A stretch of DNA of 64,000 bases from Nitrobacter sp. NHB1 (GCF_036964665.1 NZ_JBAMDA010000001.1:1736001-1800000), one strand, 5' to 3'. Positions 44,276 to 53,065 are shown, counted from the first letter of the stretch. The notes: generated by a model not told the origin, from the sequence alone. Made by a program: numbers and translations.

Positions 44276-47200
44276 ATGTCGCAATCGCGTCCGGTATCCG
44301 TTAGCAGCACGATCGAGGACATGCAGGCGGAGCGCAGCTCGCTCGAAAACTTTGCCAATGAGCGCGCCCGCGACTTCGTTGGCAGGCAGTCGATCATTGC
44401 GCATGTCACCGACCTCTGCCTTTCCACCGTGAAAGAAAACCTCTTGCCCACGAAAGAAGCCACGCCGTGGGGCATCTGCATTACCGGCGATCCGGGTTCG
44501 GGCAAGAGCGCGCTGTTCGGCGAACTTCTCCGCCGCATGAAGGAGAGCGACGCTTTCGTTCTCGCGCACGCCGCCGGCGCCAGCCCGCGGGCCTCATCGG
44601 TCGATGCCATGCTGCGCCGCTGGATCGGCGAACTCGGCAGCGCGCTCGGCGTCGGCGACGTTGACCTCGCTGCTAATATCGACCCGGAGATTGTCGAGAA
44701 GGCTTTCGCCTCGCTGCTCGCGCGGATGGCGCCGCAGCGGCGCGTGGTTATGCTGATCGACGCGATCGACCAGTTCAAGAAGACCCCGCGCGGAAAGTTT
44801 ACGACCTGGCTGCCGCGGATGTGGCCGGCCAATACGCGACTTGTCGCAACCGCCATTGCCGGCGGCGCCTCCAAGGCGCTGGCCGAGCGTTCGGGCGCGG
44901 AAGCGTTGGCTTTGCCGCCGCTGGACATGACCGAGGCGAGCGGCATCATCGGTGCCGTATGCAAGCGCAATCACCGCGAGTTGGCACCGTCGGTGATCGA
45001 TGCGCTGCTCGCGAAGAAGCATGCGGGCGCGCCGGCGTGGGGCAATCCGTTGTGGCTGGTGCTCGCCCTCGAGGATCTGGAACGGCTCGACAGCGACGAT
45101 CTTGCCGACATGCAGCGCGAATCTGCCGGCCCTCCGGAGGAACGCCTCGCGAGTTTGATGCTCGACACCGTCGGCGCCATGCCGACGGATATTGTACGCC
45201 TTTATCACGCAACGTTCGACAGCGCGTCCGAACAGTTGGGCCCCGCCGTTACGTCGGCCTTTATCGGCCTCATTTCCGCGAGCCGGGCGGGATGGCGAGA
45301 GAGCGATTTTCGTCAATTGCTGCCGCAGGTCAGCGGCGAGCCCTGGGACGAATCGCGTTTCGCCGCACTGCGTCGCCTGTTCCACGGCCAGATTCACCAG
45401 CATGGCGATCTTGCGCAGTGGAATTTCAATCACGCCCAGGCGCGGGCTGCCGCCCGCTCACGCCTCGCGGCGCTGCGGCTCTCGAATCCCCAACTGCACC
45501 TGTTGATCGCCGATCACCTTCTGACCCTGGCGCCGGACGACCGGCTGCGCGCGACTGAAACCATGGTCCATCTGCTGGCGAGCAAGGACTATATCCGCGC
45601 GGCCCGGTATTATGGCGATTCATCGTTGAGCGAGGCGGAGCTGCAAGGCGCCACGCGCGCGCTCGCCGACGCCATGATTTCGCCGGCGACAGGCACGCCG
45701 GCGAGCGCGGCGCAAGAGATTTGCCGTTTGCTCGACAACCCCGATAATTCTGTCCGCTCACTCGCGGCTGAGCGATTCCTCTTCAATCTCGACGACGTGG
45801 CCGAACGGCATGTACCTCCCGATGCCCGCATGATCGTCTTGAACGCGATCGAAGGAGCGTTCGAGCAGCTGCTTCGCACCGATCCCGACAACGCCGGCTG
45901 GCAGCGCAACCTGTCGGTTTCACGCGACCGTGTCGGCGACGTGCTGGTGGCGCAGGGCAAGCTACCCGAGGCGCTGAAATCCTTCCGCGACGGGCTCGCG
46001 ATCAGGGAGCGCCTGGCGAGTGCCGATCCCGGCAACGCCGCCCGGCAGCGCGATCTGTCGCTGTCGCACGAAAAGATCGGCGACGTGCTGGCGGTGCAGG
46101 GCAAGCTGCCCGAGGCGCTGGAAGCTTTCCGCAGCCAGCTTGCGGCAGCCGAGCGGCTGGCGAACGCCGACCCTGACAATACGGAGCTGCGGGTCGGTCT
46201 GTCGCTGTCGCACGAAAAGATCGGCGAAGCGCTGATGGCGCAGGACAAGCTGCCCGAGGCGCTGGAAGCCTTCCGCAACCAGCTCGATATCACCGAGCAA
46301 CTGGCGCGCGCCGCCGACACCGATGACAACGAGTGGCAGCGCGACCGGACACTGTCCTACGATCGCATCGGCGACGTGCTGATGGCGCAGGGCAAGCTGC
46401 CCGAGGCGCTGGAGGCCTTGCGCGACGGGCTCAAAATCAAGGAGCGGCTGGCGAAGGCCCATCCCGACAACACCGGCTGGCAACGCAGTCTGTCGCTCTC
46501 TTACGATCGTGTCGGCGACGTGTTGGTGACGCAAGGCAAGCTGCCCGATGCGTTGACAGCTTTCCGCACAGGACTCGCGATCGCCGAGGAGCTGGCGCGT
46601 GCCGAGCCCGACCACATCGGCTGGCAGCGCGATCTGTCGGTGTCCCACTCCAAGGTCGGCGACGTGCATGTGGCGCAGAGCAGTCTGCCCGAAGCGTTGA
46701 AGTCCTTCCATGACGGGCTGACGATCAGACAGCGGCTGGCAAACGCCGACCCGGATAATGTTGACTGGCAACGCGGCCTGGCGGTGTCCTACGATCGTCT
46801 CGGCGATGTGCTGATGGCTCAGGACAATCTGGGTGAGGCGCTGAAGGCCTTCGAGGACCAGCTCGCAATTGCCGAGCGACTGGCGCAGGCCCATCCCGAC
46901 AACACCGGCTGGCAGCGCGATCTGTCGGTGTCGCACGAAAAGGTCGGCGACGTGCTGGTGGCGCAAGGCAATCTGGCCGACGCGCTGAAAGCCTTCCGCA
47001 ACGCCCTTGCGATCAGAGAGCGGTTGGCGCGCAACGATCCAGGCAACGCCAGCTGGCAGCGCAGTCTGTCGGTGTCGCACGATTGTATCGGCGACGTGCT
47101 GGATTCGCAGGGCGCTCAGGCCGAGGCGCTGAAAGCCTTCCGCGACGCTCTTGCGATCAGGGAGCGACTGGCGCAAAGCGACCCCGCCAACGTCGCCTGG

Positions 47201-47539
47201 CAGCGCGATCTTACGGCATCCCACGATCGTATCGGCGAAGTGCTGGAAGGGTTGGGCAATCAGGCCGAGGCGCTGAAAGCCTTTAACGAAGGGCTCGCGA
47301 TCAGCGAGCGGCTGTCACTCGCCAATCCCGGCAACGTCGACTTGCAGCGCAGCGTTGCCGTGAGCCAAGGGCATCTTGCCGAGATGTATCGTCGATCCAA
47401 TGACCACGACAATGCGCTGGTTGCGCTGCGGCAAGGACAAGCCGCCATGGAGCGCGTCGTCATGCGCGCGCCGGACAATGCCGGCTGGAAGAAAGATCTG
47501 GACTGGTTCAACGAGCAGATCGAGACCATGGCGGAATAA
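44276..47539 (+). CDS. STAND-type NTPase with C-terminal TPR-like tandem repeats
   Basis: A 1087-residue protein. Residues 1-60 hold no known effector domain; a P-loop 'GDPGSGKS' is at 71-78 and a Walker B 'VVMLIDAID' at 157-165, then a winged-helix-like stretch to about 530. From residue 539 eleven 48-residue repeats follow, each with a W-Q-R-x-L start, 'GDVLVAQGKLPEAL' and 'AIRERLA' core, plus a partial last unit: TPR-like superhelix. STAND proteins are regulated switches that oligomerise on ligand binding, in signalling or phage defence. GAGGT before ATG 44276 sets the start. No partner effector gene is adjacent. Repeats are also alike at DNA level. Confidence 0.85.
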   Translation: MSQSRPVSVSSTIEDMQAERSSLENFANERARDFVGRQSIIAHVTDLCLSTVKENLLPTKEATPWGICITGDPGSGKSALFGELLRRMKESDAFVLAHAAGASPRASSVDAMLRRWIGELGSALGVGDVDLAANIDPEIVEKAFASLLARMAPQRRVVMLIDAIDQFKKTPRGKFTTWLPRMWPANTRLVATAIAGGASKALAERSGAEALALPPLDMTEASGIIGAVCKRNHRELAPSVIDALLAKKHAGAPAWGNPLWLVLALEDLERLDSDDLADMQRESAGPPEERLASLMLDTVGAMPTDIVRLYHATFDSASEQLGPAVTSAFIGLISASRAGWRESDFRQLLPQVSGEPWDESRFAALRRLFHGQIHQHGDLAQWNFNHAQARAAARSRLAALRLSNPQLHLLIADHLLTLAPDDRLRATETMVHLLASKDYIRAARYYGDSSLSEAELQGATRALADAMISPATGTPASAAQEICRLLDNPDNSVRSLAAERFLFNLDDVAERHVPPDARMIVLNAIEGAFEQLLRTDPDNAGWQRNLSVSRDRVGDVLVAQGKLPEALKSFRDGLAIRERLASADPGNAARQRDLSLSHEKIGDVLAVQGKLPEALEAFRSQLAAAERLANADPDNTELRVGLSLSHEKIGEALMAQDKLPEALEAFRNQLDITEQLARAADTDDNEWQRDRTLSYDRIGDVLMAQGKLPEALEALRDGLKIKERLAKAHPDNTGWQRSLSLSYDRVGDVLVTQGKLPDALTAFRTGLAIAEELARAEPDHIGWQRDLSVSHSKVGDVHVAQSSLPEALKSFHDGLTIRQRLANADPDNVDWQRGLAVSYDRLGDVLMAQDNLGEALKAFEDQLAIAERLAQAHPDNTGWQRDLSVSHEKVGDVLVAQGNLADALKAFRNALAIRERLARNDPGNASWQRSLSVSHDCIGDVLDSQGAQAEALKAFRDALAIRERLAQSDPANVAWQRDLTASHDRIGEVLEGLGNQAEALKAFNEGLAISERLSLANPGNVDLQRSVAVSQGHLAEMYRRSNDHDNALVALRQGQAAMERVVMRAPDNAGWKKDLDWFNEQIETMAE

Positions 47540-47802
47540 TCGGTCCGCCTATCCGGACAAGCGGAAGATCGGCAGCGACTCGCTTTGCGACGTCGCTCGC
47601 GATCTGATCCGGCCACGCGCGTTGTGCCACGGCCCGCCCGGTCGCTGTTCCCCCACGCCTGTCAAACCCCGCGTGCGAAATTTCGCGCGCGGATCAGGAC
47701 ATTCCGTTGCACGGTATGCAGATATCTGATATGCGTTTGCGCGCTAACGGCGCTGCCTAAAGGCGGTGACCGGAAAAATCAAAATTCAGGGGGGAACGCG
47801 CA

Positions 47803-48621
47803 ATGGCCGATTATGCGAATGCCAGCGTTGTAATCGAAACGGTGCCACCGTCGGATATGGGAGCCGCGATAGCCGCGGATGCCGCCAAGAAAGCCAAGTT
47901 CGGCACCCTACACCTGCTCATTCGCGGCTTTCTATGCACGCCCTTTCTGGCCTACGGAGCCTGTGTGGTATTCGCCATGGTCGCCGCGGGCATACCGCTC
48001 GCCGTGGCCGGACTTGTCTTCCCGGCAGGCTACGTCACGCTGAGCTTCCTCGGCCTGGAGATGGCGACCGGCAGCTTCGCGACGATGCCCATCGGCATGT
48101 ACGCCGGGACGATCACGCCGTTACAATTAATTCGTAACTGGATTTGGACTCTGGGTGGCAATCTGCTCGGAGGCATCTTCTTCGGCTGGCTGCTGTGGTT
48201 CTCATTGACCAAGGGTGGGGCCATCCCGCCGGACGGCATGCTCAAAGTCATCGCCCACACCGCTGAGGCCAAGGTGAGCTATATCCATTACGGCGCCATT
48301 GGCTGGTGCGCCGCCATTGGCAAGGGCGTGCTTTGTAACTGGCTGGTGAGCCTTGGGTCCGTCATGTCCAAAGCCACGCGCAGCACCGTGGGCCGGGTTG
48401 TCCTGATGTGGATCCCGATCGGAATGTTCTTTGCGCTAGGCTTCGAGCACACCGTGGTCAACATGTGGCTGTTCCCGACCGCTATCCTCTCCGGTGCTAA
48501 CGTGAGCATCTACGAGTGGTGGGTGTGGAATCAGATCCCGGTCACCATCGGCAACATCCTGGGTGCGATGGTGCTTAACGGCACGCTGTGGTACTTCACT
48601 CACACTCTGCAGAAAGATTAG
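47803..48621 (+). CDS. Formate/nitrite (FNT) family transporter
   Basis: A 272-residue pentameric-channel subunit with six membrane helices. Family marks: 'VFPAGYVTLSFLGLEMATGS', 'YGAIGWCAAIGKGVLCNWLV', the central-His motif 'GFEHTVVNMWLFP' and 'NQIPVTIGNILGAM'. FNT channels move formate, nitrite or similar anions; nitrite uptake is attractive if the host is a nitrite oxidiser, but not provable here. A GGGGGAACGCGCA leader precedes the ATG. No nitrite reductase or oxidoreductase genes are next to it. Its codon usage looks less GC-extreme than neighbours, which may mark transfer. Confidence 0.9.
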   Translation: MADYANASVVIETVPPSDMGAAIAADAAKKAKFGTLHLLIRGFLCTPFLAYGACVVFAMVAAGIPLAVAGLVFPAGYVTLSFLGLEMATGSFATMPIGMYAGTITPLQLIRNWIWTLGGNLLGGIFFGWLLWFSLTKGGAIPPDGMLKVIAHTAEAKVSYIHYGAIGWCAAIGKGVLCNWLVSLGSVMSKATRSTVGRVVLMWIPIGMFFALGFEHTVVNMWLFPTAILSGANVSIYEWWVWNQIPVTIGNILGAMVLNGTLWYFTHTLQKD

Positions 48622-48624
48622 CGC

Positions 48625-48724
48625 GTATTCCGCAAAAGCGGATACCGGTTCGCGTCAAGAAAACGCGTCTAATCAAAATCATAGAGCCCCGCTTCTGAGT
48701 TCCATCAGAAGCGGAAAGGCTCTA
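48625..48724 (-). repeat. Dispersed mosaic palindromic repeat, copy 3 (inverted)
   Basis: Reverse orientation of the 12094/40815 family: CGCGTCAAGAAAACGCGTC, then the CCGCTTCTGA / TCAGAAGCGG hairpin and AAAGGCTCTA. It lies just after the FNT stop, in the gap between convergent FNT and PadR genes. Confidence 0.88.
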
Positions 48725-49279
48725 GCCGGAAAATGCTCGAGGGCGGCTGCCGATTGCACGGACTCAATCCATGCTCCGGTGTCACGGGCGGGCATAGCCA
48801 ATACGAAGAACGAGCGTCACTTTCGACCGCCTTTATGACCCGTGCATCCGTTTTCTTCCGAAGATGATGGATGTGCGGGTCAAGCCCGGCAATGACGGAT
48901 CATCGAGATGTTTCCGTTGAGGCATGGAACACACCGGCAGCTCACGTCCATCGTTGAGAGATAGCACGCCGCCTTTCCGGCGAGTCCCCGGCAACGCCGA
49001 GAGCCGGCCCCACCAGCTTCCCGACGTCCCCGATCATCCGCCCGACCGGATTTTCGACCAGGAACCGCTCAGCCGAAACCTCACTGAACAGGCAACGGGC
49101 CGCCCGGCCCGGAGTTGATCGGTTTTCGATGAAGACCGAGCGGGGCCATTTTCGGCGGCCCGAAGCAGGCTCGCATCACCCGTTCCACGAGCCGCAGTCG
49201 CATCCATCTCCGCTGCCGGTTTCAACTCCGGAGCGGAGAGGTTGATGGCGACCGCGCACGTGTCGGCCCCTCGCAGGGC
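48725..49279. other. Spacer after FNT, no supported gene
   Basis: About 550 bases. A GGGTCAAGCCCGG palindrome-like fragment (around 48880) belongs to the common intergenic repeats. A minus-strand open frame of about 68 codons (48950-49160) looks protein-like but has no start or homologue that I know, so it is not called. Confidence 0.4.
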
Positions 49280-49705
49280 TTATTTTCTCTGCATGGACGC
49301 GCGGGCGAGGACATCCAGCAGGCCTTCTGTAGCGTCCGCGTCGGCGTCCTTCAGCCTTTCCGCCATTCCGAGAGCGTTGCGCCAGCGGGCAACGCGTTCG
49401 CCTAGCGCCTTCAGGCGGCCGACGACGGCGTCGGCACGATCGCAGTTCAGCTCGAGATAGGCGCGTCCTTCGTCGGTGATGGTGAAAAGCCTCGGCGGAT
49501 CGGCAGACGCGGTCAGACAGCGCTCGTCCACAAGACTGGCCAGCATCGGATGGATGACGTTGGGGTTGGGCAAGAACCAGTCGGACGTCATTTTCTCGAT
49601 CGTTTGAATGACCTCGTAACCATGACGAGGCGTCTCGGAAATGAGCGAGAGTGCAACCAGACGCAGATCGCCTTCGGCCACACCCTTTGATGATGGAGCC
49701 GTCAT
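49280..49705 (-). CDS. PadR-family transcriptional regulator
   Basis: A 141-residue winged-helix regulator. 'GDLRLVALSLISETPRHGYE', 'TSDWFLPNPNVIHPMLASL' and 'LFTITDEGRAYLELN' are PadR motifs; the C-terminal helix is short. GGAG before the ATG (49703-49705) sets the start, although the open frame continues far upstream. PadR proteins usually respond to small aromatic or drug-like ligands; no target gene is adjacent. The longer frame to 50098 is a shadow. Confidence 0.85.
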   Translation of the reverse strand: MTAPSSKGVAEGDLRLVALSLISETPRHGYEVIQTIEKMTSDWFLPNPNVIHPMLASLVDERCLTASADPPRLFTITDEGRAYLELNCDRADAVVGRLKALGERVARWRNALGMAERLKDADADATEGLLDVLARASMQRK

Positions 49706-50054
49706 TTTTGTTCTCCGTGAAGGTATCTTTGCTCGAAAGAAACCCATATTATGCTGTAACGCAAGACATATTTCTCCGGGTGGCCGGACCGCGCCGCTAG
49801 GCGCACCCCATCGTATGCTTTGACACGCGCGCAGCCGGATGGACAGCGTCTCTGCGACCACCTTTTTGCATCGGATGAATCGCCCCCGACCGCGCGTCAC
49901 TGCGGTCGGCACCCGGAGGCCGTTCCGCAACTCACCGTTGTTCAGAAGTTGCACGGGTTGGTTGCCGGCCGAGGGGAAAGCCTGGAAACCCGAGTCAGTC
50001 CGCATGGCCGCCGGCGACACGATCGCCATATTCCAGCCCATTCGTGCAATGGCT
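49706..50054. other. Spacer upstream of PadR
   Basis: About 350 bases. The part next to PadR is AT-rich (49735-49785) and should contain its promoter; 'TATTATGCTGTAA' stands out. No supported gene. Confidence 0.4.
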
Positions 50055-50273
50055 TCATGAAATTTCGGTCGGGAGATTCCACTCCGGCCGCGGCGCAAAA
50101 TCCTCGTCCACCCGCTTTACATGGAGGCCACGCGGCAAGACCTGACCGCCCTCCTCGTCGGCGACCGGAAGATCTGAAATGCGACCCGCCCGCAGCGCTT
50201 CTTTCCAGACGTCCAGTTCGGTCGACGCCGATTTACCGATGCGTCTGTCGCGATCGAATAGTGCGTAAGGCAT
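50055..50273 (-). CDS. Conserved hypothetical protein, 72 residues
   Basis: A small acidic soluble protein starting 'PYALFDRDRRIGKSASTELD' and with 'VADEEGGQVLPRGLHVKRVD' and a final 'PRPEWNLPTEI'. I know similar small proteins from this bacterial group without function. An excellent ribosome-binding site (GGGAGG six bases before ATG) supports it. Confidence 0.7.
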   Translation of the reverse strand: MPYALFDRDRRIGKSASTELDVWKEALRAGRISDLPVADEEGGQVLPRGLHVKRVDEDFAPRPEWNLPTEIS

Positions 50274-50358
50274 CGTGTTCCTCCCGGACTGCCCAATTTA
50301 TCAACCGGCGGAAGGGGTAGCCGTTCCGTTCCGAATGAGGCCGGAGGCGATCCCATTG

Positions 50359-50482
50359 GAGTCCCGCTTCTGCTGGAATCAGAAGTGAGACTCTAGAATT
50401 TTGACGCGTTTTCTTCACGCGCACCGGTATCCATCCTCGGGTCAAGCCAGAGGACAGGCTTCGTTCGAAAACGCTATAATTA
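50359..50482 (+). repeat. Dispersed mosaic palindromic repeat, copy 4
   Basis: Hairpin with CGCTTCTG / CAGAAGTG, then GACGCGTTTTCTTCACGCG, the CCTCGGG... module (decayed), and TCGAAAACGCTATAAT. Same order as copy 1 at 12094. Confidence 0.88.
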
Positions 50483-51011
50483 ACGCAGGCTTCTTTTGCG
50501 GGCGTCCGTTTGTTTCCCGGTCACGCTGAATGGCGTGGCGGGGCATCGGGGACCAGAACCGCACGCGACCAACAACGGCGACCATACCCCGCGCCGCCGC
50601 AGGATACTGCGCAGCTGATATCGCTGATGCACTTGAGGGCTCACGGGAAAAGGACGCTGTGTTGATCAGGTTACAGCCGAATCACTCCAACATGATCATC
50701 CTTGCGACGTATGGCTGCAAACAAGGTAACGGCAGTACACAGGGCTGAAAGATTTCCAGCTTCGCCTTCGAGCCATTCTCGAAAGAGGATGGCTCTTTCC
50801 TTGATCTCATTCGAGACCGTCTTTCATCACACTCCCGATACAAGAGAACAGCGGCCGATATTGGATTGCCTGTTGGGCAAGGCCCTTCCATGCCGAACTC
50901 TCGGTGCAGCCCGCTACTTTGGTGATCGAACCGTAGGGGCTCGCGCATCCTGGATGACGACTATGCGATCCACGCGCCTTGGCCTGAAACCGTGCGCCAC
51001 CGAAACCGTGT
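50483..51011. other. Spacer without supported gene
   Basis: About 530 bases. Several open frames under 90 codons exist on both strands, but none has a good start context, known domain or consistent codon bias. Confidence 0.4.
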
Positions 51012-51209
51012 TTACTTTGGCGTCCGCAGCCCCGACGAATTCGCCCACGCATCGATGTGGGCCGCCGTGTCTGCCCGACGAGCCCTCTTTAACGCTTCAT
51101 CCCTGCGAGCACCCGGAGGCAGTTCGTCGGCAGCCTTACGGGCATTTGCCGCAAACTCGACCAGACGATCTTTCAAAGACTTTAGCTGAGTAAAACGCCG
51201 CACCTTCAT
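51012..51209 (-). CDS. Conserved small protein, 65 residues
   Basis: A basic, helical protein beginning 'MKVRRFTQLKSLKDRLVEFA' with 'AADELPPGARRDEALKRARR' and ending 'AHIDAWANSSGLRTPK'. I recognise the pattern as a small protein recurrent in Bradyrhizobium-type genomes (function unknown). GGGAG seven bases before the ATG (51207-51209) supports the start. Confidence 0.72.
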   Translation of the reverse strand: MKVRRFTQLKSLKDRLVEFAANARKAADELPPGARRDEALKRARRADTAAHIDAWANSSGLRTPK

Positions 51210-51334
51210 GCCGTTGCTCCCTTGTTTTGAAGGAGAGGAGCGCGAGCAGCGTTCTCCTGATCCCTCATTAGAAGCCACAACCATCGTGGTGGTACGAGAA
51301 AGTGTGCGCCTCCCGCTGACGGAATGCGAGTCAA

Positions 51335-51745
51335 TTATTCACGAATAGAACGGAGTGATTCAAACAAGATTGGGAATTTAATCAAATAGCTCGAGGCACT
51401 ATGTTGTGTCGTCCGGATCGCATTCGGCCGGTCGAACAAAAATCGCAGCGCCTCGCATGATCCGGTCGCAACAGCATCGTCCGCCAACCCCATCCTAGTG
51501 AAGTGAATTTGATGGCCGCGCAGGCGCATATCATTTGGCAAAGGAGGATCACCACTTATAGGCGATGCTTCCAGTGATGCGGCGGCGGTCGCCATAGAAG
51601 CATGCAGGCTGGTTTGCGCGACGACCGTTTCGACGCCGCCTTCAAGCGTGAGCCACCCGGCAAATCCGAAACACATTGATCGTAGCAACCAGTTCTTCCG
51701 CGCACTGCTTATGACAATTTTGTTATGACAATTTTGCATTTCCAC
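51335..51745 (-). CDS. Doubtful gene with strong ribosome-binding site, unknown product
   Basis: A 136-codon frame starting at GTG 51743-51745, with GGAGG six bases upstream. The N-terminus has a weakly hydrophobic stretch ('NWLLRSMCFGFAGWL') like a poor signal peptide, but the rest matches no family. A 14-bp tandem duplication overlaps its start, and a repeat motif (AAGTGAATTTGA) is inside it, so it may be a broken or chance frame. Confidence 0.28.
   Translation of the reverse strand: MEMQNCHNKIVISSARKNWLLRSMCFGFAGWLTLEGGVETVVAQTSLHASMATAAASLEASPISGDPPLPNDMRLRGHQIHFTRMGLADDAVATGSCEALRFLFDRPNAIRTTQHSASSYLIKFPILFESLRSIRE
51709..51736. repeat. Exact 14-bp tandem duplication
   Basis: TTATGACAATTTTG occurs twice in a row (51709-51722, 51723-51736). 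Confidence 0.92.
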
Positions 51746-51825
51746 GCCACCCCTCCGGCCTGTCGGGTTTCTATAGAGCAGGCTCCATAAAGAAGAAGAC
51801 AGAGAGAGGTGCGCACCCCCTGCGC

Positions 51826-51867
51826 GGGTTAGAAGCTCTTTAAAGCGGGTTAGAAGCTCTTTAAACG
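51826..51867. repeat. Exact 21-bp tandem duplication
   Basis: The 21-mer starting GCGGGTTAGAAGCTC and ending TTTAAA occurs twice in a row (51826-51846, 51847-51867). Confidence 0.92.
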
Positions 51868-52202
51868 CGTTCTCTGCCCATAGTGTTGCGAGAATAATAC
51901 GACTTGTGGGATCGGGTATCGCTTAAACGCCGGGGACGATTGCAAGAGACGTCGTATTGCAGGAGATGCCTTGCCGCTCAGCGCGCGACTGTCGCCATTA
52001 GGCTCGCAGAAGATCACGACACTCCGTTCCGAATCGGATTGACGTGGCTTCCCTGCGATAAGGATACAAGGGCCCTTGCGTGGCGGCATAAGAAATGCTT
52101 TTGGCTTGTCCAAGATGATTAAATTGCGCAAACCTCCAGATTTGGATTTTGATGCGCAAACAATTGGCGTCCGCCGAGTCAGCATTCGTCGGGAAGACTT
52201 CC

Positions 52203-52236
52203 GACCTCTGCACGAGTCAGACCTCTGCACGAGTCA
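52203..52236. repeat. Exact 17-bp tandem duplication
   Basis: GACCTCTGCACGAGTCA occurs twice in a row (52203-52219, 52220-52236), just upstream of the cbbY-like gene. Confidence 0.92.
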
Positions 52237-52315
52237 ATGGCGTGACAACGGTTGAAGCAATACAGGTATTTCGGCAGCATCCATCTGTCGATCTGTTCGT
52301 CGGTGTGTGAGGAAA

Positions 52316-53065
52316 ATGAGCGAAATGATTGCCGCAAACTTGCCGCTGGATCGTATCAGAGCGTTGATCGTTCAGGCGCGCGCCCTGATTCTCGACGTCG
52401 ATGGAACGCTTGCCGAAACCGAGGAGGCTCATCGTCAGGCGTTTAACACTGCCTTTGCGGGAGCCGGCCTCGATTGGCGCTGGGATCGCGCCGTTTATAA
52501 GGAATTGCTTCGAGTGGCGGGAGGCAAGGAGCGTATCCGCGCCTTCGACAACTCGCGAGACGGGCAGCCGCCGCTGTTGTCGGATTCCGAGATCGCCGAA
52601 CTGCACCAAATCAAAACCAGGCTCTACGCCGAATTGATAGCCAAGGGCGGTTGCCCGCTTCGGCCGGGCGTTCGCGCCTTGTTGGATGCGGCGCGGCAGC
52701 GCGGCCAGCAACTGGCGATCGCAACGACGACCTCGTACCCGAATATCGACGTATTGCTGTCGGTCTCGCTGGGCAAGAACTGGGAGCAGTGGTTCGCAGC
52801 TATTGCCGCCGGCGACGAGGTGACAAGGAAGAAACCCGCGCCGGACGTTTATATACAGGTACTCTCCAAACTGAATCTGCCCGCGCGGCAATGCCTCGCT
52901 GTTGAAGATTCCGGCATCGGTCTGGCTGCGGCGACAGGCGCTGGAATTCCTGTCCTGATCTCGCGCAGCGCCTATTTTAGCGACGATGATTTCTCAGGTG
53001 CGGTTTGTACGGTCGATGATCTGACAGAACTGACGGGCATTCCTGAAAATGGCCCGGAAGCTTGA
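52316..53065 (+). CDS. cbbY: CbbY-like HAD phosphatase
   Basis: A 249-residue HAD hydrolase. The nucleophile motif 'DVDGTLAE' is at 27-34, then a cap domain, motif II 'AIATTTS', motif III 'RKKPAPDVY' and motif IV 'VEDSGIGLAAA'. The 'GTLAETEEAHRQAFNTAFA' (cap entry) and 'GLDWRWD' phrasing is specific to CbbY, which removes phosphate from xylulose-1,5-bisphosphate, a dead-end inhibitor of Rubisco. In autotrophs it lies in the cbb operon; here it is alone. AGGA precedes the ATG closely, and a second ATG is three codons on. Function as a general sugar phosphatase is an alternative. Confidence 0.8.
   Translation: MSEMIAANLPLDRIRALIVQARALILDVDGTLAETEEAHRQAFNTAFAGAGLDWRWDRAVYKELLRVAGGKERIRAFDNSRDGQPPLLSDSEIAELHQIKTRLYAELIAKGGCPLRPGVRALLDAARQRGQQLAIATTTSYPNIDVLLSVSLGKNWEQWFAAIAAGDEVTRKKPAPDVYIQVLSKLNLPARQCLAVEDSGIGLAAATGAGIPVLISRSAYFSDDDFSGAVCTVDDLTELTGIPENGPEA

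Noticed and set aside
45962-47224. 420-codon minus-strand frame with regular repeats
   Set aside because: Repeats mirror the TPR array on the plus strand; no start context or homology.
45890-47476. 144-bp repeats considered as a CRISPR-like or satellite array
   Set aside because: They are in frame, encode TPR-like units, and have no spacers.
48950-49160. Minus-strand open frame of about 68 codons
   Set aside because: Protein-like but lacks a start with ribosome site or any known homologue.
51850-52230. 126-codon minus-strand frame
   Set aside because: It starts inside the 17-bp tandem duplication and has no recognisable product or ribosome-binding site.
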